Made by a program: the position numbers and the translations under genes. 64,000 nucleotides of DNA from Rhodoblastus sp963727035. GTDB lineage: Bacteria; Pseudomonadota; Alphaproteobacteria; Rhizobiales; Beijerinckiaceae. The stretch is from the NCBI GenBank assembly GCA_963727035.1, contig CAVSEY010000030.1, positions 1 to 64,000 of the forward strand, in the 5' to 3' direction. Below, in pieces: positions 46,712 to 55,304 of this stretch. The number at the start of each line of letters is the position of its first letter. The first letter of the stretch is position 1. A model generated the notes under the pieces. It was not told where the DNA came from and made no database searches. It was given only the letters and a program-made list of their open reading frames with translations.

Positions 46712-46853
46712 GGCTCCATCCGGATTTTTTTTTGCGGCGAAGGAAGTTTCGCGCCCGATGGTTGCACGACAGACGCGGCGAGTTCAACCGCGACCGGCCC
46801 GCTCCAAGGACCGAGGGCGTATTGTAACTGTCGCGACTTGGCTCTAGCCTTCC

Positions 46854-46884
46854 GGCCTTCCAGCCCCGTCGGGGCCGGAAGGCC
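46854..46884 (+). other. strong hairpin in the leader of the DUF3597 gene
   Basis: GGCCTTCC (46854-46861) and GCCCC (46863-46867) pair with GGGGC (46871-46875) and GGAAGGCC (46877-46884), one mismatch and a 3-nt loop. It lies 26 bp before the DUF3597 start, with only a divergent gene upstream, so it is more likely a leader structure than a terminator. Function unknown. Confidence 0.5.
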
Positions 46885-46910
46885 AGCAAAATAATTTTCG
46901 GGAGAATCCC

Positions 46911-47306
46911 ATGAGCATTTTCGGCTCCATCCTCGGCAAGATTTTTGGCGTGACCCCGGCCGAGGCCGCGTCGGCCGCGCCCGCTCCCGCCGCCGACGCG
47001 CCGGCTCCGGACGCGCCGGCGAGCGTGCCGCCGGATGTCGCCAGCAAGGTCGATATCGCCGCCGTGCTCGACGAAATGAACGAGAAGATCCCCGAAGAGC
47101 TCGACTGGCGGGTCTCCATCGTCGATCTGATGAAGGTCCTCGGCCTCGATTCGAGCCTCGCCGCCCGAAGGCAGCTTGCCGCCGAGCTGAAATATGACGG
47201 CGACACCCATGACACCGCCAAGATGAACATCTGGCTGCACGAAAAAGTCATCGCTCTGGTCGCCGCCAATGGCGGCAAGGTCCCGGCCGACCTTCTGAAG
47301 AAGTGA
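46911..47306 (+). CDS. DUF3597 family protein
   Basis: GGGAGAA precedes the ATG at 46911. The 131-residue protein has a short amphipathic start (MSIFGSILGKIFG), an Ala/Pro linker, and the DUF3597 domain (VDIAAVLDEMNEKIPEELDW, DWRVSIVDLMKVLGLDSSLA, GDTHDTAKMNIWLHEKV). DUF3597 has a LysM-like or ParB-like look in some members but no known function. It converges on gpsA. Confidence 0.88.
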   Translation: MSIFGSILGKIFGVTPAEAASAAPAPAADAPAPDAPASVPPDVASKVDIAAVLDEMNEKIPEELDWRVSIVDLMKVLGLDSSLAARRQLAAELKYDGDTHDTAKMNIWLHEKVIALVAANGGKVPADLLKK

Positions 47307-47360
47307 CCGGACCCCGCCGCGGCGTCAGTTCTCGGCCAGCAGCCCGCCCCTGGGAGGGCG

Positions 47361-48350
47361 TCACTCGGCCTTGAACGGCCGACTCATCAGGGCGTCGATC
47401 GCCGCGCCGACATCGGTTTTGTTCTCCAGGATCGCCGTCACGGCTTCGGCGATCGGCATTTCCACCCCGAGCCCGCGCGCCTTTTCGACCAGGATGCGCG
47501 CGGTCAAGGCGCCTTCGCTCAATTTGCCGTGGCCAGCCGACTGGGGCGCCTCGCCCTGGCCCAGGGCGAAGCCGAGGGCGTAATTGCGCGATTGCGGCGA
47601 GGAGCAGGTCAAGGCGAGGTCGCCAAGTCCCGAAAGGCCCATGATCGTCTCGGGCCGCGCGCCCTGCGCGGTCGCGAAACGCATCAGCTCCGCGAAACCG
47701 CGCGCGAGCAAGGCGGCATGGGCGCTGGCGCCGAGCTTTTTGCCCATGACCACGCCGCAGGCGATCGCCAGCACATTTTTCGCGGCCCCGCCGATTTCGA
47801 CCCCGATCAGGTCGCTCGACCGGTAAAGCCGGAAATGGCGCGCGGCGAGGCGCGCGCAAAGCCTTTCCGCGAGATCGCCGCGCGCGGCGGCGAGCGTCAC
47901 GGCGGTCGGCAGGCCGCGCGCGAGATCGACGGCGAAGCTCGGCCCGGACAAGGCGGCGGCGGCCTGGCCGGGGATCACGTCGGCCAGCACCTGATGCATG
48001 TAAAGGCCGGTTTCGCGCTCGATGCCCTTGGCGCAATTCACCAGAGCCGAGCCAGGACGCAAATGACCGCGCAAAGCTTGAGCGGTCGCACGAAAGTTCT
48101 GCGCCGGGACCACGCAGAGCACATGGTCGGCCTCAGCTACGCAGGCGAGGTCGGCGACGGGTTCGACTTGCGAAGCGAGGGCGACGCCGGGCAGGCGCCT
48201 GTCATTGCGCCGATCCCGGCGCATCGCCTCGACATGGGCGGGATCATGCGCCCACAGCCAGACCCTGGCGTGGGCGCCCGCCGCCATATTGGCCAGCGCC
48301 GTGCCCCAGGCTCCGGCGCCGAGTACGGCGAGAGTCGCGGGTCTCATCAT
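47361..48350 (-). CDS. gpsA: glycerol-3-phosphate dehydrogenase [NAD(P)+]
   Basis: The 329-residue protein has the NAD motif LGAGAWGTALANMAAG, VNCAKGIERETG, LSGPSFAVDLARGLPTAV, the GGAAKNVLAIACGVV catalytic Lys region and GLSGLGDLALTCSS. Two ATGs in tandem (48350, 48347) can start it; both overlap the end of the upstream PLD-like gene. It makes sn-glycerol 3-phosphate for phospholipids. Confidence 0.96.
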   Translation of the reverse strand: MMRPATLAVLGAGAWGTALANMAAGAHARVWLWAHDPAHVEAMRRDRRNDRRLPGVALASQVEPVADLACVAEADHVLCVVPAQNFRATAQALRGHLRPGSALVNCAKGIERETGLYMHQVLADVIPGQAAAALSGPSFAVDLARGLPTAVTLAAARGDLAERLCARLAARHFRLYRSSDLIGVEIGGAAKNVLAIACGVVMGKKLGASAHAALLARGFAELMRFATAQGARPETIMGLSGLGDLALTCSSPQSRNYALGFALGQGEAPQSAGHGKLSEGALTARILVEKARGLGVEMPIAEAVTAILENKTDVGAAIDALMSRPFKAE

Positions 48351-48907
48351 CGCGTCGGGTCCGTATTGTCGCGCCGCGCCCAAAGAGTCTCGAAACGTCG
48401 CGTAAAGGCGCCCGCCGCCTGCGGGCTGTCGATAATGACGATGTCATTGTCCTGGCGCCTTTCGCCGGACCAGGAGAAATTGGCCGACCCCGTGCGCAGC
48501 CAGCGCCCGTCGATCGCATAGGCCTTCAAATGCATCAGGTCGTACTGCTCGGCCTTGATCCGCGCCTGCACGTTGGGCTGGTTCACCAGCGCGATCACAT
48601 TGTCGTTCATGCCGCCGATACGCCGGAACTGTTCGGGGTCGAAATAGATCCGGATCTTGACGCCCCGGCTCGCCGCCGCCGACAAGGCTTCGATCACCCG
48701 CTCGTCGCTCAGCACGTAAGCCGTCATGTCGATATTGCGCCGCGCCCGCGCGATGAGATTGGGGTCGAGCGACTCGAATCCCGGCTCCGGCCCGTAAGCG
48801 ACGCGCACCGGCGCGGCGATCGGCGACTGCTGTTCGAGGAATGGCTTCGGCGCTTCGATGGCGACGACCAGGGCGCCGGCGAGAAGCAGATATTTGAGCG
48901 CGCGCAC
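48347..48907 (-). CDS. phospholipase D-like nuclease domain protein, exported, single HKD motif
   Basis: The 186-residue protein has an N-terminal signal or anchor (ALKYLLLAGALVVAIEA) and one HKD motif, MHLKAYAIDGRWLRTGSANFS (given as HLKAYAID and GSANFS), with the supporting NDIVIID segment. Members of this size (Nuc type) act as dimers on DNA or phosphodiesters in the periplasm. It lies between tsaD and gpsA, which are more usually adjacent, and is coupled to gpsA by overlapping start and stop codons. Confidence 0.85.
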   Translation of the reverse strand: MRALKYLLLAGALVVAIEAPKPFLEQQSPIAAPVRVAYGPEPGFESLDPNLIARARRNIDMTAYVLSDERVIEALSAAASRGVKIRIYFDPEQFRRIGGMNDNVIALVNQPNVQARIKAEQYDLMHLKAYAIDGRWLRTGSANFSWSGERRQDNDIVIIDSPQAAGAFTRRFETLWARRDNTDPTR

Positions 48908-48914
48908 GAGAGCC

Positions 48915-49987
48915 TCACGCCTTGCCGTGCCAGCGGGGGTCTTGCCTGGCGTCGAGCGGCCAGCGCGGCCGCGCGACGAAATCCATGCCGTCGGTCAGGC
49001 CGAGGCGGAAGCGCTCGAGCCCCGCCCAGCCGATCATCGCGCCATTGTCCGAGCACAGGTTCGGCGGCGGCAAGCGCCAGCCGCAACCCGGCTTCCGCGC
49101 AGAGACGGCCGAGCGCCCGGCGGATCGCGCCATTGGCGGCGACGCCGCCCGCGGCGACCAGCGCCGTCGGCGGGGTGGGCAAATCGGCGAGCAGGCGCAA
49201 GGCGGCCCGGCAGCGGTCCATGATCACGTCCACGGCCGCCGCCTGGAACGAGGCGCAGAGATCGGCGACATCGGTCCGGGTCAGGGGCGCGATCCGTTCC
49301 GCCTCCTGCCGCACCGCCGTCTTGAGGCCGGAGAAGGAAAAGTCGGGATTGCGCCGCCCGGCCATCGGCCGCGGGAAGTCGAAACGGGTCGGGTCGCCGC
49401 CGAGCGCCGTCTGTTCGACGCGCGGGCCGCCGGGATAGGGCAGGCCAAGCAGTTTGGCCGCCTTGTCGAAGGCCTCGCCGACGGCGTCGTCCACCGTCGA
49501 GCCGAGCCTTTGATAATCGCCGACGCCATGGACCGCGACCAGCTGGCTGTGTCCGCCCGAGACCAGCAGCAGCAGATAGGGGAATTCGATCGCCTCGGTC
49601 AGGCGCGGCGTCAACGCATGGGCTTCGAGGTGGTTGACCGCGATGAACGGCTTGTTGCGCGGCGAGCGCGATCGCCTTGCCGGTGGTGAGGCCGACCATC
49701 ACCCCGCCGATCAGGCCCGGCCCGGCGGCGGCGGCTATGGCGTCGAGGTCCTCGATGCGGCAGTCGGCCTCGGCCAGGGCGCGGCGAATCAGCGGGTCGA
49801 GCGCCTCGACATGGGCGCGCGCCGCGATTTCCGGGACCACCCCGCCGAAGGCGGCGTGTTCCGCGATCTGGCTGAGCACGCAATTGGACAGAATTTTTCC
49901 ACGCCCGCGCGAATCGGCCTCGACCACGGCCGCCGCGGTTTCGTCGCAGGTGCTCTCAATGCCCAGAACCCGAAGACTGGCCCACAT
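48915..49987 (-). CDS. tsaD: tRNA N6-threonylcarbamoyladenosine transferase TsaD, interrupted by two one-base frameshifts
   Basis: Three frames are needed. The first (from 49987) has LGIESTCDETAAAVVE, and SQIAEHAAFGGVVPEIAARAH with the metal-binding His residues. The second has YLLLLVSGGHSQLV, DDAVGEAFDKAAKLLG and FSGLKTAVR. The third gives LCSDNGAMIGWAGLERF and ends at 48915. Extra bases near 49656-49660 and at 49072-49073 explain both shifts; without them the protein is 356 aa, normal for TsaD. It adds threonylcarbamoyl to A37 of ANN-reading tRNAs. It is essential in most bacteria, so consensus error is the likely cause. Confidence 0.93.
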
Positions 49988-50099
49988 GCGGTCGCTCCTC
50001 GCGCCGCTTTCTTCGCGGCGCGCTTTTCCCTATAGTCCGCGCGCGTAAGGTTTGGAAACGACTTTGAAAACGACACGGAGCGAAATTTTGGAGCCCTGG

Positions 50100-51008
50100 A
50101 TGAAAATCGGCACACGCGGCAGTCCGCTGGCCCTGGCTCAGGCCCATGAAACCCGCCGCCGCCTCGCCCTGGTCCACGGCGCGCCGGAAGAACATTTCGA
50201 AATCGTGGTCATCAAGACCAGCGGCGACATGATCCAGGACCGGCCCCTGAGCGAAGTCGGCGGCAAGGGCCTGTTCACCCGCGAGCTGGACCTGGCCCAG
50301 CTCGACGGCGCGATCGACATCGCCGTCCATTCGGCCAAGGATCTGCCGACGGTTCTGCCCGATGGCCTGGTCGTGGCCGGCTATCTGCCGCGCGAGGACG
50401 TGCGCGACGCCTTCATCGGCCGCGACGCGAAAACCTTGATGGATTTGCCCGAAGGCGCCCGGGTCGGCTCGGCGTCGCTGCGCCGGCAGGCGATGATTCG
50501 CCGGCTGCGCCCCGACTTGCAAGTCGAATTGCTGCGCGGCAATGTCCAGACCCGGCTGCGCAAGGTGGCAAGCGGCGAATTCGCCGCCACCTTGCTGGCG
50601 CTGGCGGGCCTGAAGCGGCTGGGCCTCGCCGACCAGGCGACCTCGATCCTGCCGCTCGACCTGTTTCCGCCGGCCTGCGGCCAGGGCGCCATCGCGCTCA
50701 CCGCGCGCGCCGAAGACGCGCGCGTTCTCGCCGATCTCGCCGCGATCTGCGACCGCGACACCGGCTACGCCCTCGCGGCTGAGCGGGCTTTCCTCACTGT
50801 GCTCGACGGCTCCTGCCGCACGCCGATCGCCGGCCACGCCGTGGTCACGGGCGATCACGTGAGTTTTTATGGAATCGTCCTGCGCAAGGACGGCTCCGAG
50901 GCTTTTGACGCGCGCGCCGAAGGCCCGGCCAAGGACGCCGCCGCCCTGGGCGAAAGCGCCGCGCGCAAGATTCTCGACGCCGCGCCCGCCGACCTGCTGC
51001 ATTTCTGA
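50100..51008 (+). CDS. hemC: hydroxymethylbilane synthase (porphobilinogen deaminase)
   Basis: The ATG at 50100 follows GGAG; an upstream TTG at 50052 is less likely. The 302-residue protein has MKIGTRGSPLALAQAHETRR, KTSGDMIQDRPL, GGKGLFTRELDLAQLDG, HSAKDLPT, and the cofactor-binding Cys239 in LDGSCRTPIAGHA. It joins four porphobilinogens in haem synthesis. It is divergent from tsaD, as in most relatives, and followed by hemD. Confidence 0.97.
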   Translation: MKIGTRGSPLALAQAHETRRRLALVHGAPEEHFEIVVIKTSGDMIQDRPLSEVGGKGLFTRELDLAQLDGAIDIAVHSAKDLPTVLPDGLVVAGYLPREDVRDAFIGRDAKTLMDLPEGARVGSASLRRQAMIRRLRPDLQVELLRGNVQTRLRKVASGEFAATLLALAGLKRLGLADQATSILPLDLFPPACGQGAIALTARAEDARVLADLAAICDRDTGYALAAERAFLTVLDGSCRTPIAGHAVVTGDHVSFYGIVLRKDGSEAFDARAEGPAKDAAALGESAARKILDAAPADLLHF

Positions 51009-51013
51009 CCGCG

Positions 51014-51724
51014 ATGCGCGTGCTGGTCACCCGGCCCTCGGATCAGGCGGCGCGGACCGCGAAAAAGCTCGTCGCCCTGGGCCACGAGGCATGGATCGCG
51101 CCGGTTCTGGAGATTTTTCCAACCGGCGCGCCGGTTCCGGACGGGCCGTTCGATCTGGTCCTCGCCACCAGCGCCCAGGCTTTCGGCGGATGGACGGCGC
51201 CGCAAGCGCTCCGGGGCGCCGCCGCCGCCTGCGTCGGCGAAACGACCGCGCAAGCGGCGCGCGAGGCGGGCTTCGAGGTCATTTTCACCGCCCCGCGCGC
51301 CGAGGCCTTGGCTGAATGGCTGATCGCCCGCCAAAAACCCGGCGCCGCGCTTTATCTGGCGGGCCGCGAGCGCAAGCCCGTGCTGGAACAGCGTCTTCGC
51401 GGCGCGGGCTGGCGCCTTGAACTCGTCGAAACCTATGACGCCCGGCCGGTGGCCTTGTGGCCGGAGGAGGTCGTCGCGGCTGTGCGCGACGGGCGGATCG
51501 ACGCCGTTCTGCACTATTCGCCGCGCAGCGCTGGCGCGGCCCTGGCCCTGATCGGAGCCGCCGCCGCGCGGATGTCGCATTTTTGCCTTTCGTCTGAGGT
51601 AGCCGATAGGTGCCGGGACGACGCGCCGGGGACAAAAATATTCATCGCTTCTCAACCCGTCGAAGAGGCGTTAATGAGCTTGCTCGGCTCGGTCGAGTCG
51701 CGCTGTGGAGATCGAACCGCATGA
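51014..51724 (+). CDS. hemD: uroporphyrinogen-III synthase
   Basis: The 236-residue protein begins MRVLVTRPSDQAARTAKKL, with the family VLVTRP start, a LATSAQAF and CVGETTAQAAREAGF middle, and HYSPRSAGAAL in the second domain (VLHYSPRSA). The weakly conserved HemD family is recognised by these and by position 5 bp after hemC. It closes hydroxymethylbilane to uroporphyrinogen III. Its end overlaps the next gene's ATG by 4 bp. Confidence 0.9.
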   Translation: MRVLVTRPSDQAARTAKKLVALGHEAWIAPVLEIFPTGAPVPDGPFDLVLATSAQAFGGWTAPQALRGAAAACVGETTAQAAREAGFEVIFTAPRAEALAEWLIARQKPGAALYLAGRERKPVLEQRLRGAGWRLELVETYDARPVALWPEEVVAAVRDGRIDAVLHYSPRSAGAALALIGAAAARMSHFCLSSEVADRCRDDAPGTKIFIASQPVEEALMSLLGSVESRCGDRTA

Positions 51725-52110
51725 GAAAAGCCCTCGCCTTTTCCTCCTTCCTTGTTGTTGCAGCCCTGGGAGCGCAGGCCGCTTTCGCCGCGCAATTCCC
51801 CTTCGGCCTGTGGCGGGTCGCCGACGGCACGGCGATCATCCGCGTCGTCCCCTGCGGGGGCGGCGTCTGCGGCGTTGTCGCCGGCGCGCCCAAGCCCGGG
51901 CCGGGGGAGAAATCGGCGATCGGCCAGAAAATCCTGCTGAACCTTCGCCGCACCGGCAATGTCTGGAAGGGGCGGATCTTCAATCTCGACAACGGCAAGG
52001 TCTATGACGGCGAAATCTCGCAGGGCGCGGACGCCGATCACCTGCACGTCCAGGGCTGCCTCCCCGGCGGCGGCCTTTGCGGCGGCGAAACCTGGAAGCG
52101 GGCGCGCTAG
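51721..52110 (+). CDS. DUF2147-like secreted protein
   Basis: The ATG at 51721 overlaps the hemD stop (ATGA). The 129-residue product has a Sec signal peptide (ALAFSSFLVVAALGAQAAFA) and a mature domain with FGLWRVADGTAIIRVVPCGG, GVCGVVAG, GRIFNLDNGKVYDGEIS and HVQGCLPGGGLCGGETW. This is the DUF2147 pattern (cell-envelope beta-barrel-like, lipocalin-related). Four cysteines may form two disulfides. In relatives a mitofilin-like gene often follows hemD; here this gene takes the place. Confidence 0.8.
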   Translation: MRKALAFSSFLVVAALGAQAAFAAQFPFGLWRVADGTAIIRVVPCGGGVCGVVAGAPKPGPGEKSAIGQKILLNLRRTGNVWKGRIFNLDNGKVYDGEISQGADADHLHVQGCLPGGGLCGGETWKRAR

Positions 52111-52141
52111 AGCGGACTCTTTCCTCGATCAATGGGTCGCG

Positions 52142-52170
52142 TTGACAAGCCGGCGCGGCGCTTCTATCTG
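52142..52170 (+). promoter_or_regulatory. sigma70-type promoter for secA
   Basis: TTGACA (52142-52147) and TATCTG (52165-52170) stand exactly 17 bp apart in the 262-bp gap before secA. The -35 is perfect and the -10 is a fair match. A leader of about 195 nt would follow. No other candidate in the gap is as good. Confidence 0.55.
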
Positions 52171-52372
52171 TCGCGCGCCGGATTCCCGGCTTTTCGCGCT
52201 TTCGCGCCGCTTCCGTCAAAAATCGTCGCGGTCGCAGGGAACAGGGCGCGGCGTCTTGTTTCTCGCGCGGCGGCTCCCGAAATAGGGGCGGCGCATTTCG
52301 CCGGCCGCGACTAGGAAACGCCGGTGTCCAGGGATCGCGGGGCAGGGGCGCCGCGCTGAAAGGTCGATTTCG

Positions 52373-55180
52373 ATGCTCGGGAACCTTGCGAAGAAGATTT
52401 TTGGCACCGCCAATGATCGCAGGTTGAAGACCTATCGGCCCCGGGTCGACGCCATCAATGCGCTGGAGCCGGAACTCGCGGCTCTGTCCGACGAGGCCCT
52501 GCGCGCCCGCACCGAGGCGTTCCGCGCGGAAGTCGCCGCCGGCAAAAGCCTCGACGATCTGCTGGTTCCCGCTTTCGCCACGGTGCGCGAGGCCGCAAAG
52601 CGAGCCTATGGCCAGCGTCATTTCGATGTCCAGCTCGTCGGCGGCATGGTGCTGCACGAAGGCTCGATCGCCGAAATGAAAACCGGCGAGGGCAAGACGC
52701 TCGTCGCCACGCTCGCCTGCTATCTCAACGCGCTCGCCGGCAAGGGCGTCCATGTCGTCACCGTCAACGACTATCTCGCGCGCCGCGACGCCGAGAACAT
52801 GGGCCGCATCTATAATTTCCTCGGCATGAGCGTCGGCGTCATCGTCCACGGGGTCGACGACGCCGAGCGCGCCCAGGCCTATGCCGCCGACATCACCTAT
52901 GGCACCAATAACGAATTCGGCTTCGACTATCTGCGCGACAATATGAAATATGAGCTGAACCAGATGGTTCAGCGCGGCCATTTCTTCGCCATCGTGGACG
53001 AGGTCGATTCGATCCTGATCGACGAGGCGCGCACGCCGCTGATCATTTCCGGCCCCTCGGACGACAAGTCGGAGCTTTACAACGCCATCGACAAGCTGAT
53101 CCCCCGCCTCGTTCCGGGAGATTTCGAGCTCGATGAAAAGCAGCGCAGCGTCAATCTCACCGACGACGGCAATGAAAAAACCGAACAATGGCTGCGCGAC
53201 GCCGGCCTTTTGACCGAAGGATCGCTCTATGAATCCGCCAATGTGACGCTGGTTCATCACGTCAACCAGGCCCTGCGCGCCCATAAATTGTTCCAACTCG
53301 ACAAGGATTACATCGTCCGCAACGACGAAGTGGTGATCATCGACGAATTCACCGGCCGCATGATGCCGGGCCGGCGCTACTCGGAAGGCCAGCATCAGGC
53401 GCTCGAAGCCAAGGAAGGCGTGACGGTCCAGCCGGAAAACGTGACGCTGGCCTCGATCACCTTCCAGAATTATTTCCGGCTCTACAAGAAGCTCGCCGGC
53501 ATGACCGGCACGGCGGCGACCGAGGCCAACGAATTCGCCGAAATCTACAAGCTCGACGTGGTCGAGATCCCGACCAATCTTCCGGTGTTGCGCCTCGACG
53601 CCGACGACGAGGTCTATCGCAGCTCGGCGGAAAAGCTCGCGGCCATCGTCGCCGAAATCGAAAGCGCCAACGCCAAGGGCCAACCCATGCTGGTCGGCAC
53701 CACCTCGATCGAGAAATCCGAACAGCTGGCCGATTTTCTCAAGGCCAAGGGCTACAAGATGATCGATTTCGGCGCGTCCGGCGCGCTGGACAAGCTCTAC
53801 GCCTCCGCCCGCTCCGGCAAGCCGTCGAAGAATTTCGCCGTGCTCAACGCCCGCTTCCACGAGCAGGAAGCCTATATCGTCGCCGAGGCCGGCGTGCCGG
53901 GCGCCATCACCGTCGCCACCAACATGGCCGGCCGCGGCACCGACATTCAGCTCGGCGGCAATGTGGACATGCGCCTCAAGCAGGAATGCGCCGGGCTCGA
54001 AGGCGAGGCGCGCGAGGCCCGCGAAAAGGCGATCCGCGAGGAAATCGCGGACTTCAAGCAGAAGGCTCTTGCCGCGGGCGGGCTCTATATCATCGGCACC
54101 GAGCGCCATGAAAGCCGGCGCATCGACAATCAGCTGCGCGGCCGTTCGGGCCGCCAGGGCGATCCCGGCCAGTCGAAATTCTTCCTGTCGCTTCAAGACG
54201 ACCTGATGCGCATCTTCGGCTCGGACCGCATGGACGCCATGCTGGTCAAGCTCGGCCTGAAAGAGGGCGAGGCCATCATCCATCCCTGGATCAACAAGGC
54301 GTTGGAAAAGGCCCAGCAGAAGGTCGAGGCCCGCAATTTCGACATGCGCAAGAACGTGTTGAAATTCGACAATGTCATGAACGACCAGCGCAAGGTCGTG
54401 TTCGAACAGCGCCGCGAAATGATGGCGCAGGATTCGCTCGAGGAAATCATCACCGAAATGCGCCACGGCGTGGTGGACGACATGATCGGGCGCCATGTGC
54501 CGCATGACGCCTATCCCGAGGCCTGGGACATCGCCGGCCTCGCCGAGGAGGTCCAGAAGCAGCTCAATATCGCGCCGCCGCTCGCCGACTGGGCCAAGGA
54601 GGAAGGCATCGGCGACGAGGAGCTGCGCGCAAAGCTGATCGCCGCTGCCGACGAGGCCTATGCGGCGCGCGAAAAGATCAACTCGGCGGACCTCACCCGC
54701 TATATCGAAAAGCAGGTGCTGCTCCAGACGCTCGACCATCTGTGGCGGGAGCATCTGGTCGTGCTCGATCATCTGCGCCAGGTCATCGGCTGGCGCGGCA
54801 TGGCCCAGCGCGATCCGCTCAACGAATATCAGTCCGAGGCTTTCGAGCTTTTCAACGCCCTCATCACCGAGTTGCGCGAGGCGGTCACCGCCCAGCTCAT
54901 GCGCATCGAGGTGGTTCCCGAACGCCCCGCCGAGCCGCAATTGCCGCCGATGCACGCGATGCATTTCGATCCCAGCACCGGCGAGGACGAGCTGGCTTTC
55001 GCCGAGATCAACGCCCGGATCAACGCCGGGGAGTTTTCGCCGCGCGCGCTTGGCGCCTCCGAGCCGACGCCGACGCGCGACCCGAACGATCCGGCAAGCT
55101 GGGGCCGGGTCGGCCGCAACGAACCGTGCCCCTGCGGTTCGGGCAAGAAATACAAGCACTGCCACGGCGTCGTGAGCTGA
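52373..55180 (+). CDS. secA: preprotein translocase subunit SecA
   Basis: GAAAGG precedes the ATG at 52373. The 935-residue protein has Walker A in IAEMKTGEGKTLVATLACY, DVVD-type box IVDEVDSILIDEARTPLIIS, MTGTAATEANEF, NMAGRGTDIQLGGNVDM, GRSGRQGDPGQSKFFLSL, and the C-terminal SEC-C zinc motif EPCPCGSGKKYKHCHG. It is the ATP-driven motor of Sec export at the inner membrane. It has its own promoter and is followed by priA. Confidence 0.98.
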   Translation: MLGNLAKKIFGTANDRRLKTYRPRVDAINALEPELAALSDEALRARTEAFRAEVAAGKSLDDLLVPAFATVREAAKRAYGQRHFDVQLVGGMVLHEGSIAEMKTGEGKTLVATLACYLNALAGKGVHVVTVNDYLARRDAENMGRIYNFLGMSVGVIVHGVDDAERAQAYAADITYGTNNEFGFDYLRDNMKYELNQMVQRGHFFAIVDEVDSILIDEARTPLIISGPSDDKSELYNAIDKLIPRLVPGDFELDEKQRSVNLTDDGNEKTEQWLRDAGLLTEGSLYESANVTLVHHVNQALRAHKLFQLDKDYIVRNDEVVIIDEFTGRMMPGRRYSEGQHQALEAKEGVTVQPENVTLASITFQNYFRLYKKLAGMTGTAATEANEFAEIYKLDVVEIPTNLPVLRLDADDEVYRSSAEKLAAIVAEIESANAKGQPMLVGTTSIEKSEQLADFLKAKGYKMIDFGASGALDKLYASARSGKPSKNFAVLNARFHEQEAYIVAEAGVPGAITVATNMAGRGTDIQLGGNVDMRLKQECAGLEGEAREAREKAIREEIADFKQKALAAGGLYIIGTERHESRRIDNQLRGRSGRQGDPGQSKFFLSLQDDLMRIFGSDRMDAMLVKLGLKEGEAIIHPWINKALEKAQQKVEARNFDMRKNVLKFDNVMNDQRKVVFEQRREMMAQDSLEEIITEMRHGVVDDMIGRHVPHDAYPEAWDIAGLAEEVQKQLNIAPPLADWAKEEGIGDEELRAKLIAAADEAYAAREKINSADLTRYIEKQVLLQTLDHLWREHLVVLDHLRQVIGWRGMAQRDPLNEYQSEAFELFNALITELREAVTAQLMRIEVVPERPAEPQLPPMHAMHFDPSTGEDELAFAEINARINAGEFSPRALGASEPTPTRDPNDPASWGRVGRNEPCPCGSGKKYKHCHGVVS

Positions 55181-55304
55181 GGCCGTCCCTGGAGCCGCGT
55201 GCGAAAGGTGGATGCCGGTTATTCGCTTGCGCGGACCTTCGGTTGGCAAAAACGTGGCGCAAACAAAGGACTCCAGAGCCTCGCCCGACGCCGGGAGCGA
55301 CAGG

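Noticed and set aside
52132..52314. 60-codon frame in the secA leader
   Set aside because: It overlaps the best promoter candidate, has no ribosome site and reads like non-coding sequence.
51980..55249. Open frame of 1089 codons antisense to secA
   Set aside because: Long antisense frames are expected in GC-rich genes; this one lacks family motifs while secA on the other strand is complete. The same holds for the frames opposite purL (26466-28916), polA (6966-8804), TIGR02302 (19824-22073), priA (55020-57422) and atpD (60850-62814).
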